In this document: piece by piece, positions 16,836 through 25,970 of the stretch
Numbering within the stretch: position 1 is the first letter of the stretch
How the letters are laid out: each line of letters starts with the position of its first letter
Origin: Dysgonomonas sp. PF1-14
GTDB lineage: Bacteria; Bacteroidota; Bacteroidia; Bacteroidales; Dysgonomonadaceae
Direction: 5' to 3'
Assembly: GCF_029892965.1 (NCBI RefSeq)
Contig: NZ_JARXWN010000013.1
Span: 62,001 to 126,000 of the forward strand
DNA length: 64,000 nt
Notes under the pieces: model-generated
The model's input: the letters and a program-made list of their open reading frames with translations, nothing else
The model's database searches: none
What the model was told of the DNA's origin: nothing
Made by a program: the position numbers and the translations under genes

Positions 16836-18038
16836 TTATTCGTTAAAATTGAAATAATGTAATTCTAAATATGATTTATTGTAAGCAAGGACATTATCCA
16901 GATAATCAGACTCTATACTGATAGCATTCTCCATACTTTGAATATATTGAAAAAAATCTATCTCCCCATTTTTATAGCTCATATCAGCGGTCTTTATAAT
17001 TTCTTTCGAGAGCTTTTGACCGTTCTCAGTGTAATACTTGATCATTTCTTTATGCTGGTTTAGTTCAGCCTGCTTTTGCATATAGAAACTTTCCATCTGT
17101 ATTTCGCGGTTACTGCGCATAGCCTCCCAGCTTTGTTGTTCAAGCTTTGCCGTTTTCTTTTTCGATATATTTCCACTAAAGAATAATGGGATAGCGATCC
17201 CTATCTGAAAACCGTTTTGTCTGTATCCTAATCCCTTATTTGTTCCTGTAAATAATTCGACACTCAAGTCGGGGAGCCAGCTTTGATTTTGCAGTCTCAA
17301 CTGGGAAGAATACGTGTTGCTGACAGTTTCCATATAATTTCTTTGCAACTCTTTACCAATTCCGGGATTTCCCATGAAGAGTAAATCCAATTGAGTGTTA
17401 GATATATGGATATCCTCTTCGCTTTGTATCAATGATTTCAATTGTTCATACAACGCCTGTCTCTGGCTTTTTAGTTGAATCAGTGTTGTATAAATCTGTT
17501 TCGATTTGGCTTCTGCCGTTATCTTTTCCAGATAATTGGATTCCCCTAGCTCGAACTTACGGCTCCCCGCTTTTGAGAAAGCTGAATAAAGGCTATCCAG
17601 TTGTGTATATAGTTCCTCTTTATTTTGAGTATATACAATCTGCTCATATACAAGGGAAACAGCAAGGGTTAGTTTGTTTTTTTGTATTTCATACAACGCT
17701 TTATTCTGTTCCCATTGCGATTTATATACCTTTCTTTGAGCACCGTACACAGTAGGGAATAAAAATGTCTGCTCAATACCAAATACCCTTAAAGCCTTGT
17801 CATTAGGAGCAACATTATTCTCATCATATCCATAATAAACAGTCGTCTTGTCAAAATCGAAAGCTGTATTGATATTCGCTTTAGAAGCCTGTGCCTGTAA
17901 TTGATACGAACTAAGTTCCTTATTGTTGGCAAGTGCAGTCTCTATCAGTTTGTTTAGTTCGGGATTGTTTTGTGAACAGACGACCGGACTAAATGCCAAT
18001 AGAGATATGAACCATATATTTTTAAATATCTTCTTCAT
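16836..18038 (-). CDS. TolC-family outer membrane efflux protein
   Basis: The 400-aa protein has a signal peptide (NIWFISLLAFSPVVCSQ) and the repeated helical/coiled-coil segments of outer membrane factors. One such segment is LNKLIETALANNKELSSYQLQAQASKAN at the start. The C-terminal repeat ends with YKNGEIDFFQYIQSMENA and a coiled stretch. At 400 aa it is near the short end for TolC/CzcC proteins. Its start overlaps the stop of the RND pump gene by 17 bp (18022-18038), so translation is probably coupled. It completes a three-part metal exporter. Confidence 0.88.
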   Translation of the reverse strand: MKKIFKNIWFISLLAFSPVVCSQNNPELNKLIETALANNKELSSYQLQAQASKANINTAFDFDKTTVYYGYDENNVAPNDKALRVFGIEQTFLFPTVYGAQRKVYKSQWEQNKALYEIQKNKLTLAVSLVYEQIVYTQNKEELYTQLDSLYSAFSKAGSRKFELGESNYLEKITAEAKSKQIYTTLIQLKSQRQALYEQLKSLIQSEEDIHISNTQLDLLFMGNPGIGKELQRNYMETVSNTYSSQLRLQNQSWLPDLSVELFTGTNKGLGYRQNGFQIGIAIPLFFSGNISKKKTAKLEQQSWEAMRSNREIQMESFYMQKQAELNQHKEMIKYYTENGQKLSKEIIKTADMSYKNGEIDFFQYIQSMENAISIESDYLDNVLAYNKSYLELHYFNFNE

Positions 18039-21000
18039 CCTGAGTCAGATTTTTGTCAAACATTTTGAAAAGAATAGGCAAAACCACCATTGTAAGAAGT
18101 GTAGCAGTAAACAATCCACCTATAACCACAGTTGCCAGAGGACGTTGCACTTCTGCTCCAGCCGAAGATGAAATTGCCATCGGCAAGAAACCCAGTGCAG
18201 CAGCGGCAGCTGTCAGTGTAACGGGGCGAAGCCTGTCGGTAGTACCTTTCAGTATCAGTTCGTCCACATTTTTCATTCCTTTGTGCTTCAATTCTTTCAG
18301 ATGTTCTACCAATACAATTCCGTTCAACACTGCGATACCGAACAGGGCAATAAAGCCTACCCCTGCCGAAATACTGAAAGGCATTCCCCTCATCCAGAGT
18401 AGCAATATGCCACCCACAGCGGAAAGCGGAATAGCTGTGAAAACAAGTAACGTTTCCCTCATTGAACCAAAGGCAAAATACAGGAGAATAAATATAAGGC
18501 ATAATGCAACAGGAACAGCTATCATCAGGCGGTCTTTGGCATTCTGCAAGTTCTCGAACTGTCCTCCATAAGTCACATAATAGCCCGGAGGAAGGTTAAT
18601 TTCATTATCGATAATCGCCGAAACATCTTTCACTACGCTTTCCATATCACGGTTGCGCACATTCACACCAATTACAACACGGCGTTTGGTATCGTCGCGC
18701 GATATCTTGGCCGGGCCTTCGGTGTATTCCACTTTTGCCAGTTCGCGCAAAGGGATTTGTCCACCATTCGGAAGCGGAACATACAGATTCCTCAAATCCT
18801 CAATATCATTACGGAGATTTTCTTCTAGGCGTATTACCAAATCGAAACGGCGTTCTCCTTCGAATACATTTCCAACAGTCGTACCGGCGAAAGATAATGC
18901 CACAATATCATTGATGTCTGATATATTCAAGCCATATTGAGCTATACGTGTACGGTTATAATCCACAGTCATTTGCGGAAGTCCGTCTATCTTTTCCACA
19001 ATAATATCGGCAGCACCCTCTACATGAGCTATGGCATGTTTTATCTGTTCAGCTTTTTCAGCTAATACGCCCAGATCTTCACCGAAAATCTTAATAGCCA
19101 CATCAGAGCGTGTTCCTGAGATAAGTTCGTTGAAACGCATTTCGATAGGTTGGGTAAACTCGATTTCCATATTTGGAATGGTCGCTTCAAGTTCTTCTTT
19201 TATCTTGTCGGCTAATTCATCTTTCGAACTTGCCGAAACCCATTCGCTTTTTGGTCTTACTTTCACTATTATATCGCTTTCCTCCATTGACATGGGGTCG
19301 GTTGGAACTTCGGCAGCACCGATGCGGCTCACAATTTGCTCCACTTCGGGGAATTTGTCCAGTATCGTTTTTTCTATCAATGTAGTTATCTCAATCGTCT
19401 TGGCTAATGATGTTCCTGTTTTCAGGACAGGTTGTATTACAAAATCCCCTTCATCCAATTGTGGGATAAATTCGCCACCCATACGGGAGAATATAATTAC
19501 TGCCAAAACGAGTAAGCCAACAGCACCCGCCAATGTTTTCTTCGTGTGTTTCAAGGCCCAAGTGATAACAGGGAGGTAAGAACGGGTTAATAATCTCATT
19601 ATACGGACTGTTATCCCGTTTCTTTTCTGTATTTGTGGTTTTATAATCAGAGAAGAAGCTACAGGTACATAAGTAAGGCAAAGTAGCATTGCCCCTATCA
19701 ATGCGAAGCTGAAGGTAAGTGCCATAGGACGGAACATTTTTCCTTCTACACCCGAGAGTGACAGTATTGGGATGAATACAATGAGTATAATTAATTGTCC
19801 GAAGATGGCTGAATTCATCATTGTAGATGAACTGCTTAGGGTTAATTTGTCTACTTCCCTACGCCTGTCGGATAACGGTAAATGACTCAGTTTCGAGGCG
19901 CTTGCCGTTATTTGTGCCGAGACGAATTCTACAATAATAACCGCCCCATCTATGATGATGCCGAAGTCTATTGCTCCTAAACTCATTAAATTGGCATCTA
20001 TGCCGAATATCCTCATCAGGGAAATAGCAAACAGAAGCGAAAGCGGTATAACAGAAGCAACGACAATGCCCGAGCGGAAATTACCAAGTAAAAGCACGAC
20101 TACAAATATCACTATCAGACATCCCAAAATAAGGTTCTCCGCAACAGTAAAAGTAGTTTTAGCTACAAGTTCGCTCCGTTCCAGAAATGCATTGATATAT
20201 ACGCCCTCTGGAAGTGCTTTCTGTACCTCGGCGACGCGTTCTTTTACTGCATTGATGGTTGCTTTAGAGTCTGCCCCTTTGAGCATCATTATCTGACCGA
20301 GTACTTTTTCGCCTTCGCCATTACCTGTGATCGCTCCGAAACGATTGGCACTGCCAAAACGTACGCTGGCAATATCTTTCACCAAGACTGGGGTACCATC
20401 TACATTTTTGACAACTATATTTTCAATATCCTCAATCGAACTGATTTTGCCTTCACCGCGTATAAAATAGCTTTGGTTGACCTTTTCGATATATGCACCT
20501 CCGGCGATACTATTGTTCTTCTCCAATGCAGTCACTAAATCACCGGTTGTTATAGACATTGCTTTTAGTCGTGAAGGATTAATCGCGACCTCGTATTGTT
20601 TAAGGTAGCCTCCCCATGTGTTGATTTCTACTACTCCCGGAATACCTGATAGTTGACGTTTTACTATCCAGTCCTGTATAGTACGCAGGTCTGCTACGGA
20701 ATATCTGTCTTTATACTCTGGTTTTACATCGAGTACATATTGATATATTTCCCCTAATCCGGTCGATATAGGCCCCATTTCGGGAGAGCCGAAACCTTCG
20801 GGTATAAGTTCGGATGCAGTTTTTATCTTTTCGGCTATTAGCTGGCGAGGAAGATAAGTTCCCATACTTTCGTCGAAAACGATGGTTACAACCGATAAAC
20901 CGAATTTAGAAATAGAACGGATTTCCTGTACTCCCGGCAGATTAGCCATCTCCATTTCGATGGGGTAGGTGATAAACTGTTCGATGTCTTCCGTAGATAG

Positions 21001-21165
21001 ATTAGTAGAAGTAGTAATAACTTGTACCTGATTGTTTGTGATATCGGGTACTGCACCAATCGGTATATGGAATACGGAATAAATACCATAGATGAATATG
21101 GCTGAAGTGAACAGCAATATGATAAGCTTGCGGTTGAGACTGAACCGTATGATCTTTTCTAGCAT
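18022..21165 (-). CDS. Heavy-metal RND efflux pump, CusA/CzcA family
   Basis: The 1047-aa inner-membrane transporter has the standard RND plan: TM1 near residues 12-32, a large periplasmic loop, TM2-6, a second periplasmic loop and TM7-12. The HME-RND signature DFGIIIDGAVIIVEF (TM4, about residue 400) carries the acidic residues of proton relay. The opening MLEKIIRFSLNRKLIILL and the SKFGLSVVTIVFDE segment are also typical of CusA/CzcA proteins. The protein probably exports a divalent or monovalent metal (Cu/Ag, Co, Zn or Cd); which one cannot be decided from sequence alone. The upstream regulatory pair supports metal-responsive control. Confidence 0.95.
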   Translation of the reverse strand: MLEKIIRFSLNRKLIILLFTSAIFIYGIYSVFHIPIGAVPDITNNQVQVITTSTNLSTEDIEQFITYPIEMEMANLPGVQEIRSISKFGLSVVTIVFDESMGTYLPRQLIAEKIKTASELIPEGFGSPEMGPISTGLGEIYQYVLDVKPEYKDRYSVADLRTIQDWIVKRQLSGIPGVVEINTWGGYLKQYEVAINPSRLKAMSITTGDLVTALEKNNSIAGGAYIEKVNQSYFIRGEGKISSIEDIENIVVKNVDGTPVLVKDIASVRFGSANRFGAITGNGEGEKVLGQIMMLKGADSKATINAVKERVAEVQKALPEGVYINAFLERSELVAKTTFTVAENLILGCLIVIFVVVLLLGNFRSGIVVASVIPLSLLFAISLMRIFGIDANLMSLGAIDFGIIIDGAVIIVEFVSAQITASASKLSHLPLSDRRREVDKLTLSSSSTMMNSAIFGQLIILIVFIPILSLSGVEGKMFRPMALTFSFALIGAMLLCLTYVPVASSLIIKPQIQKRNGITVRIMRLLTRSYLPVITWALKHTKKTLAGAVGLLVLAVIIFSRMGGEFIPQLDEGDFVIQPVLKTGTSLAKTIEITTLIEKTILDKFPEVEQIVSRIGAAEVPTDPMSMEESDIIVKVRPKSEWVSASSKDELADKIKEELEATIPNMEIEFTQPIEMRFNELISGTRSDVAIKIFGEDLGVLAEKAEQIKHAIAHVEGAADIIVEKIDGLPQMTVDYNRTRIAQYGLNISDINDIVALSFAGTTVGNVFEGERRFDLVIRLEENLRNDIEDLRNLYVPLPNGGQIPLRELAKVEYTEGPAKISRDDTKRRVVIGVNVRNRDMESVVKDVSAIIDNEINLPPGYYVTYGGQFENLQNAKDRLMIAVPVALCLIFILLYFAFGSMRETLLVFTAIPLSAVGGILLLWMRGMPFSISAGVGFIALFGIAVLNGIVLVEHLKELKHKGMKNVDELILKGTTDRLRPVTLTAAAAALGFLPMAISSSAGAEVQRPLATVVIGGLFTATLLTMVVLPILFKMFDKNLTQDEEDI

Positions 21166-21201
21166 TTATCTCTCTTTTACCTAAATTTTATTTGTAATAA
21201 A

Positions 21202-21247
21202 CAAAATTAGGAAGATGTTAAATGGAGTAGCTTAAGATTTGCTTAAG
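21202..21247 (-). promoter_or_regulatory. Promoter and GCTTAAG direct repeat upstream of the efflux operon
   Basis: A minus-strand -7 box TAATTTTG lies at plus 21202-21209. GCTTAAG occurs at 21230-21236 and 21241-21247, an 11-bp period spanning about one helical turn, in the -33 region and running into the kinase stop codon. OmpR-family regulators bind tandem half-sites of this spacing. A further GCTTAAG is at 23361-23367 upstream of the response-regulator gene. The adjacent response regulator is the obvious candidate. Confidence 0.5.
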
Positions 21248-22628
21248 ATTGAGGAATTTGAAGTCTAATTGTAGTTCCGACACTCTCTTTACTGAATATT
21301 TCGACACGAATATTCAATAGTGAACAGAATCTTTTTACGATAGGCAGTCCTAAGCCAAATCCCTTAATATTGGAATGGTCTGTAGAACGATAAAATTTGT
21401 CGAATACCTTCTCTCTATCTTTTTGAGGTATTCCTATACCGCTATCCTTAATCTCGCAGAAAACAGACTTATCTTTTTCATTAACCTTAATCTCTATATC
21501 TCCACCTTGGTGCGAATACTTAATGGCATTGGAGAGGATATTGTTGATAATGGTAGAAAAGAGATATATATCGGTCTTCAGGGTAATGTTTTCGGACGAA
21601 ATCTCAGTATTTATATGGATGTTTTTCTGTTCTATATTTTCCGAGAAAAATTTAAGTGTCTCTTCAATAACTTGCTTAATACTTATATTCTCTAATTTTA
21701 AAGACCGCTTCTGATTTTCATATCGGGTAAGGATAAGCAATTCGTCCACCAGATGATTGAGTCGATCAATTTCTTTGACACAGTATTTTACTTTTTCTTC
21801 GTACTCTTCTTGCTGGCGCGGTTTCCTTATCAGCACCTCAAGGGTACCTTTCAATACAGCTAATGGTGTGCGGAATTCATGCGAAGCATACGATGTGAAA
21901 GACTTTTCCCGTTCTATAGCTTTCTCTATACGATCTAAAAGATTGTTTATCGTGTCGGAGAGTATATATAATTCGTCTTTATTATGTGGTAACGGAATGC
22001 GTTCAGTCAGATTGTCCCGTGTGATTTTGTTCGATGTATTTATAATCTCGTTGATTGGTTTTATACTTCTTCCGGCAATAAAACGGGCAACAAAAAATAA
22101 AATGATAAGTATAATGGGATAAGTGATTAGTAGTATATGTCGCAATGTTTCCAATACGACTTCTGAACCTTCGCGTGCAACTGCAACCAGGAGATGTCCT
22201 ACTCTTTTACCATTTTTGTCCAAAATAGGAACTTGTACCTGTCTTATCCTTTTTTCGGCGAGTTCCCCGTTATAAAACACATTGTCTGGTTGGGCGGAAT
22301 CGTAAAGTAAGTGACTTTCTTTTAAATTAGGAGACTTGTCGATAAGGTTACCTTCTAAATCGAGAAACTCAATAAATACAGGATCTACACCTACGGTATT
22401 ATGTTCGCGTTCCATCCACTCCTTATGTCTCTTCAAAGCGATCTTTTCATCTTTAATTTCTATTTCGTTAGAGTGGCGGTCAACTTCCCGTTGTAGGTCT
22501 TCATTCAGATGTCCGGATACATTAAACTCTACTACCACATATATAGTAACAAAGACTAAACCAATCAGCAACGCTGTTGTGATTATGTAGTTTAGGGCGA
22601 TTCTGTTTCTGAAAGAAAGACTTTTCAT
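21243..22628 (-). CDS. Sensor histidine kinase of the metal-efflux locus (CusS-like)
   Basis: The 461-aa kinase has TM1 (about residues 11-31), a ~130-aa periplasmic sensor, TM2 (about residues 164-184) and a HAMP linker (AGRSIKPINEIINTSNKI). The HisKA domain has the phospho-acceptor His in SYASHEFRTPLAVLKG. The ATPase domain shows the N box (NILSNAIKYSHQGG), the G1 box (DSGIGIPQKDREKVFDKFYR) and the G2 box (GFGLGLPIVKRF). All key residues are present. It lies 2 bp after the response-regulator gene, forming a classical two-component pair upstream of the pump genes. Confidence 0.93.
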   Translation of the reverse strand: MKSLSFRNRIALNYIITTALLIGLVFVTIYVVVEFNVSGHLNEDLQREVDRHSNEIEIKDEKIALKRHKEWMEREHNTVGVDPVFIEFLDLEGNLIDKSPNLKESHLLYDSAQPDNVFYNGELAEKRIRQVQVPILDKNGKRVGHLLVAVAREGSEVVLETLRHILLITYPIILIILFFVARFIAGRSIKPINEIINTSNKITRDNLTERIPLPHNKDELYILSDTINNLLDRIEKAIEREKSFTSYASHEFRTPLAVLKGTLEVLIRKPRQQEEYEEKVKYCVKEIDRLNHLVDELLILTRYENQKRSLKLENISIKQVIEETLKFFSENIEQKNIHINTEISSENITLKTDIYLFSTIINNILSNAIKYSHQGGDIEIKVNEKDKSVFCEIKDSGIGIPQKDREKVFDKFYRSTDHSNIKGFGLGLPIVKRFCSLLNIRVEIFSKESVGTTIRLQIPQS

Positions 22629-22630
22629 AT

Positions 22631-23296
22631 TTATTCGCTAGCTATATAGCCTACACCTCTTATGGTTCTGATGTATCCGTTATCTTTATCTAAATTCAAT
22701 TTTTTACGTATGGCATTAATAAATACATCTATTACCCCTGTGTCGTATTCAAAACTTATACCCCATACTTTCTCTATAATCTCATCCCGCTTGCATACAT
22801 TGCCCTTATTCCTTATCAGGAACTCTAATAACTCAAATTCTCGTTGAGTAAAGGGAATATCAAGGGAATCTATCTTCACTTCGTATGTTTTTACATTGAG
22901 TGAAATATTACCCAGAGTAAGGTTCGATTTGCTTTTATAGTTTCGGAAATGGATTTTTATCCTTTCCAGTAATTCTTCGAAGCTAAATGGCTTTTTAATA
23001 TAGTCGTTTGCTCCCGATTGTAACCCTTCTATTGTTTCCTGTACGGTATCTTTTGCTGTTAGGAATAAGATGGGAACTTCAGGGTCTTTTTCCCGAATAG
23101 CTTTGCAGACTTCTATTCCTGTCATTTTGGGTAGCATCCAGTCGAGAAGAATAAGATCAGGGTTTTCCGACATAGAAAGTTCTAAACCATGCTTTCCGTC
23201 GATAGCAATGGTTATGCTATAACCCTCTTCCTCGAGCCCTTGTTTCAGGAAGTTATAGATTCCCGGTTCGTCTTCTATGATCAGGATATGCTGCAT
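22631..23296 (-). CDS. OmpR-family response regulator of the metal-efflux locus
   Basis: The 221-aa regulator has a receiver domain with acidic pocket IIEDE, phospho-acceptor Asp52 (LILLDWMLP) and the conserved Lys in FLTAKDT. A winged-helix DNA-binding domain follows (PFTQREFELLEFLIRNKGNVCKRDEIIEKVWG, then VFINAIRKKLN and TIRGVGYIA). It is the first gene of the regulator-kinase pair. The -7 box TATCTTTG (minus strand, plus 23304-23311) lies so close to the ATG that the transcript would be almost leaderless. A GCTTAAG site at 23361-23367 may be an autoregulatory binding site. Confidence 0.93.
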   Translation of the reverse strand: MQHILIIEDEPGIYNFLKQGLEEEGYSITIAIDGKHGLELSMSENPDLILLDWMLPKMTGIEVCKAIREKDPEVPILFLTAKDTVQETIEGLQSGANDYIKKPFSFEELLERIKIHFRNYKSKSNLTLGNISLNVKTYEVKIDSLDIPFTQREFELLEFLIRNKGNVCKRDEIIEKVWGISFEYDTGVIDVFINAIRKKLNLDKDNGYIRTIRGVGYIASE

Positions 23297-23536
23297 AATA
23301 ATACAAAGATATGATAAATAGTTTTACCGGTTTATTTTTGTTACTGATATATGGGGGAGCGCTTAAGTTATCACATAAAATTTGCATCCTGTAAATACAA
23401 TATTATTGGGCTAATCTTTTTCTAGCTATTTCAACCTAACTTTATTTGTAGTCTCTCTTTATAATCGACAATTTATTTAGATATATCTGAGTAGTTGATA
23501 AAAAATCAATAATTACTTGCCGATGCTATAATTTAT

Positions 23537-24136
23537 TCATATTTCTAATTTCAATTGCTCTCCTAATCCAAAATATTTCTCTTGTATTTCATCAATTGCT
23601 AATTGGAGATCCATGTCACTAAGCTCTTTATATTTAGGATAATTCGCTTTGGTTTCCCAAATTCGTTCAATTTTACCTTTATCTACTAAATCTTTTATTT
23701 TATTATAAAGATACTCTAATGCATTTTTTGAATAGCTCACATCATCTTTCTTTGCTACATATATTGCTCTAATTATATTTGCTTCTGTTGTTGGATTTAA
23801 ATTCTTATAAGTAGAGTTTTTTTGAAGGATATCCAGATTGCGGGTTTTGATAAAGTCCATATAATATCTAGCATTATATGAGTAATTATGGAGATTTATG
23901 ACTAAAGAATCATAATTATAAAAGCATCCTTTTGCTATGCTATTCAATACATCTTTTATATCTGATATGAAATCAACAATTAGTTGTATCCTTTTATACT
24001 TTTGATTAGAATATTCCTCATAGTTTTCAAATATCTGTCGATGACTTTTTGAGACAATCTTATAGAGTTGAGCTTCGTAGTTGTTCCCGTTAGCTTTAAA
24101 ATTCTCTAAAAGAGCAGTATTGACAAAAATATCCAA
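23537..24136 (-). CDS. Hypothetical protein, 199 aa
   Basis: I do not recognise this protein. It is highly helical, Lys/Asn/Tyr-rich, and has no signal peptide, membrane helix or Cys/His cluster. The middle (RIQLIVDFISDIKDVLNSIAKGCFYNYDSLVINLHNYS) looks like packed amphipathic helices. It stands alone, with 240 bp of AT-rich non-coding sequence on its 3' side and 190 bp on its 5' side. No promoter consensus was clear. Isolation and AT-richness suggest acquired DNA, but that is inference. Confidence 0.6.
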   Translation of the reverse strand: MDIFVNTALLENFKANGNNYEAQLYKIVSKSHRQIFENYEEYSNQKYKRIQLIVDFISDIKDVLNSIAKGCFYNYDSLVINLHNYSYNARYYMDFIKTRNLDILQKNSTYKNLNPTTEANIIRAIYVAKKDDVSYSKNALEYLYNKIKDLVDKGKIERIWETKANYPKYKELSDMDLQLAIDEIQEKYFGLGEQLKLEI

Positions 24137-24331
24137 TAAACCATAGATAGTTTGCCACCCAGCAATTTTCTTTTTTAATATTGGTTTATCACTAAAGACT
24201 AGAGACTGTCATTTTTTATAAGACTTCCGAATGGAATATAATTTTGTATGAGGATGAAAAAGAATTTCTGCACTTTTGAGTAGCTTCCTTTTTCTCTACT
24301 GGGACTACCTTTGTCTTAAAATGAATTGATT

Positions 24332-25156
24332 ATGTCAATGTTAACAACAGATAAGGATGCAGATACCGTTTATTTTTCGGAATGGATAACAGACTTTCGA
24401 TGTTACAAAGCAATAAGCAAAATTTTAGATAGACACCATGTAGAACATGAATTATTGCCTTTTACAAAAGACTACTGGGCTAGAGATTATATGCCTGTGC
24501 AAATATCAGAATCAACATTTATTCAATATCGTTACAGCCCTGATTATCTGCAAATGAAAAAATCATATATAACTGAGCCGACAGCTTGTTGTAAACATCT
24601 GAATATTGATACTATCAAAACAGATATCGTTATTGATGGAGGCAATATAATAAAATGCAATGATGCCATTATAATGACAAATAAGGTGTTTGATGAAAAT
24701 CCGACATATTCTAAGACTGAACTCATTAATCAACTTGAATCTCTTTTTCAAATAGAACTAATAATAATACCTTGGGATAAAAACGAGCCTTACGGACATA
24801 CGGATGGAATGGTTCGCTTTATAGAAGATAAGAAAGTCTTACTCAATAATTATGCTGACTTTGATAAACCATTGAGGAAAAGACTAATAAAAGCATTAAA
24901 CCCTCATTTTGAAATCATCGAACTGCATTATGATGTAGCAAAGAAATCTACATTAAATTGGGCTTACATCAATTTCCTACAAGTAAACAATCTTATTTTG
25001 TTGCCGGCAATAGGGATAGAAGAAGATGAACCGGCATTTCAGTTATTTAAAGATATTTACAAAACAAACATTGAGCAGATAGATGTTGCTGATATTGTCA
25101 GGCTTGGAGGAGCTTTGAACTGTATTTCGTGGAATATAAAACAATCATTAAAATAA
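24332..25156 (+). CDS. Agmatine/peptidyl-arginine deiminase family protein
   Basis: About 274 aa, starting at the ATG at 24332; the frame opens two codons earlier with a TTG, and another Met follows at 24338. Family motifs are WARDYMPVQ (about residue 50), VIDGGNI (about 105), YGHTDGMVRF (about 155) and the C-terminal LGGALNCISW. The Cys of that last motif is the expected nucleophile. The usual HC pair is NC here. Members hydrolyse the guanidino group of agmatine or arginine; this one is shorter than typical agmatine deiminases (about 350 aa) and its substrate is unknown. A -7 box TACCTTTG lies at 24306-24313. The next small gene begins 4 bp after the stop. Confidence 0.75.
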   Translation: MSMLTTDKDADTVYFSEWITDFRCYKAISKILDRHHVEHELLPFTKDYWARDYMPVQISESTFIQYRYSPDYLQMKKSYITEPTACCKHLNIDTIKTDIVIDGGNIIKCNDAIIMTNKVFDENPTYSKTELINQLESLFQIELIIIPWDKNEPYGHTDGMVRFIEDKKVLLNNYADFDKPLRKRLIKALNPHFEIIELHYDVAKKSTLNWAYINFLQVNNLILLPAIGIEEDEPAFQLFKDIYKTNIEQIDVADIVRLGGALNCISWNIKQSLK

Positions 25157-25160
25157 AATC

Positions 25161-25310
25161 ATGATGAAAGAATTAATTATCTTTATCGTTGCTTTCGCTT
25201 TCCTGTTTTGGGTAGGGATGAAACTAAACCGCTGGGTAAATGGAAGTTCAAAGATCAGCAAGAATCAAAAGAAAATTTTGGAGGAAATGAAAAAGCAGAA
25301 CCGAAAATAA
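25161..25310 (+). CDS. Small single-pass membrane protein, 49 aa
   Basis: The ORF starts ATGATG 4 bp after the deiminase-like gene and ends 9 bp before the next gene, so it sits tightly inside a three-gene run. The product has a hydrophobic N-terminal helix (LIIFIVAFAFLFWVG) followed by a positively charged tail rich in Lys, Asn and Gln. The topology is N-out or single-pass with a cytoplasmic tail. No family was recognised. Tight spacing is the main reason to accept it as real. Confidence 0.55.
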   Translation: MMKELIIFIVAFAFLFWVGMKLNRWVNGSSKISKNQKKILEEMKKQNRK

Positions 25311-25319
25311 CATATAAAA

Positions 25320-25967
25320 ATGAATAAAAATATTACGGCGTTACGGGATTTATTAGATTTAAGAAATGTAGATATCAATAAGATAGAGCAACGATTTGAA
25401 GAAATAGCAAAGTATTTATTTCTGGAATGCTGCATTGAAAAGGGGAATGACCATTACAAATTTTTAGAAATAGAATTTTACTATTATACCAAAGACCTGG
25501 AAGATATTATTACCTATCCTCGAAATGCAAGTTGTGGAAAATGGTTTTTTCATGATAGTGGGGTTGATATAACTTTAGAAAGTAAATGCACAGATACAGA
25601 TTGTGGGGGTGATAAGCGGGAGCCAAATGAAGATTATTTTGGAGGAATATTAATCCGTAGCCTTCTGAAAAATGATAAAGAAATTATTACCGGGCCTTTA
25701 AAATGCTCTTGGGCTTTGTTTGATTTTATTGATGCATTTGTGCTTGAGAAAGAAGATTTACCTCTGATCGTTAATAATAAAAATGAGAAATTACCGGTTA
25801 TTACTACAAGCCGTTATATTCCCATTAATGAAGAAAAATCTCGAGTAAGATTTGGTAATAATTCCGATGCTTTTCTTTCTTTTAAAGAAAAATCTTACCG
25901 TTTCTATATTAAACATCCTTTATGGGAAGATATAACGAAAGCAAAATACAATGCAAGGCCATGGTGA
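25320..25967 (+). CDS. Hypothetical protein with faint 3-methyladenine glycosylase-like pattern
   Basis: 215 aa, third gene of a probable run with the deiminase-like and 49-aa genes. The order of motifs FLEIEFYYY, GKWFFHDSGVDITL, FGGILIRSL and ITGPLKCSWALFD vaguely recalls alkyl-adenine DNA glycosylases (ETEAY ... LLRAL ... GPGKL). The typical catalytic context is not convincing, so I do not assign the activity. The protein is soluble with no signal peptide. It ends 3 bp from the convergent AraC-type gene. Confidence 0.6.
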   Translation: MNKNITALRDLLDLRNVDINKIEQRFEEIAKYLFLECCIEKGNDHYKFLEIEFYYYTKDLEDIITYPRNASCGKWFFHDSGVDITLESKCTDTDCGGDKREPNEDYFGGILIRSLLKNDKEIITGPLKCSWALFDFIDAFVLEKEDLPLIVNNKNEKLPVITTSRYIPINEEKSRVRFGNNSDAFLSFKEKSYRFYIKHPLWEDITKAKYNARPW

Positions 25968-25970
25968 AAA

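Noticed and set aside
18053-18571. 172-aa plus-strand ORF antisense to the RND pump
   Set aside because: It has no motif or promoter, and the pump reading frame fully explains the sequence.
25320-25967. Assignment as 3-methyladenine DNA glycosylase
   Set aside because: Only the order of a few short motifs is similar; the catalytic and DNA-intercalating residues are not convincing.
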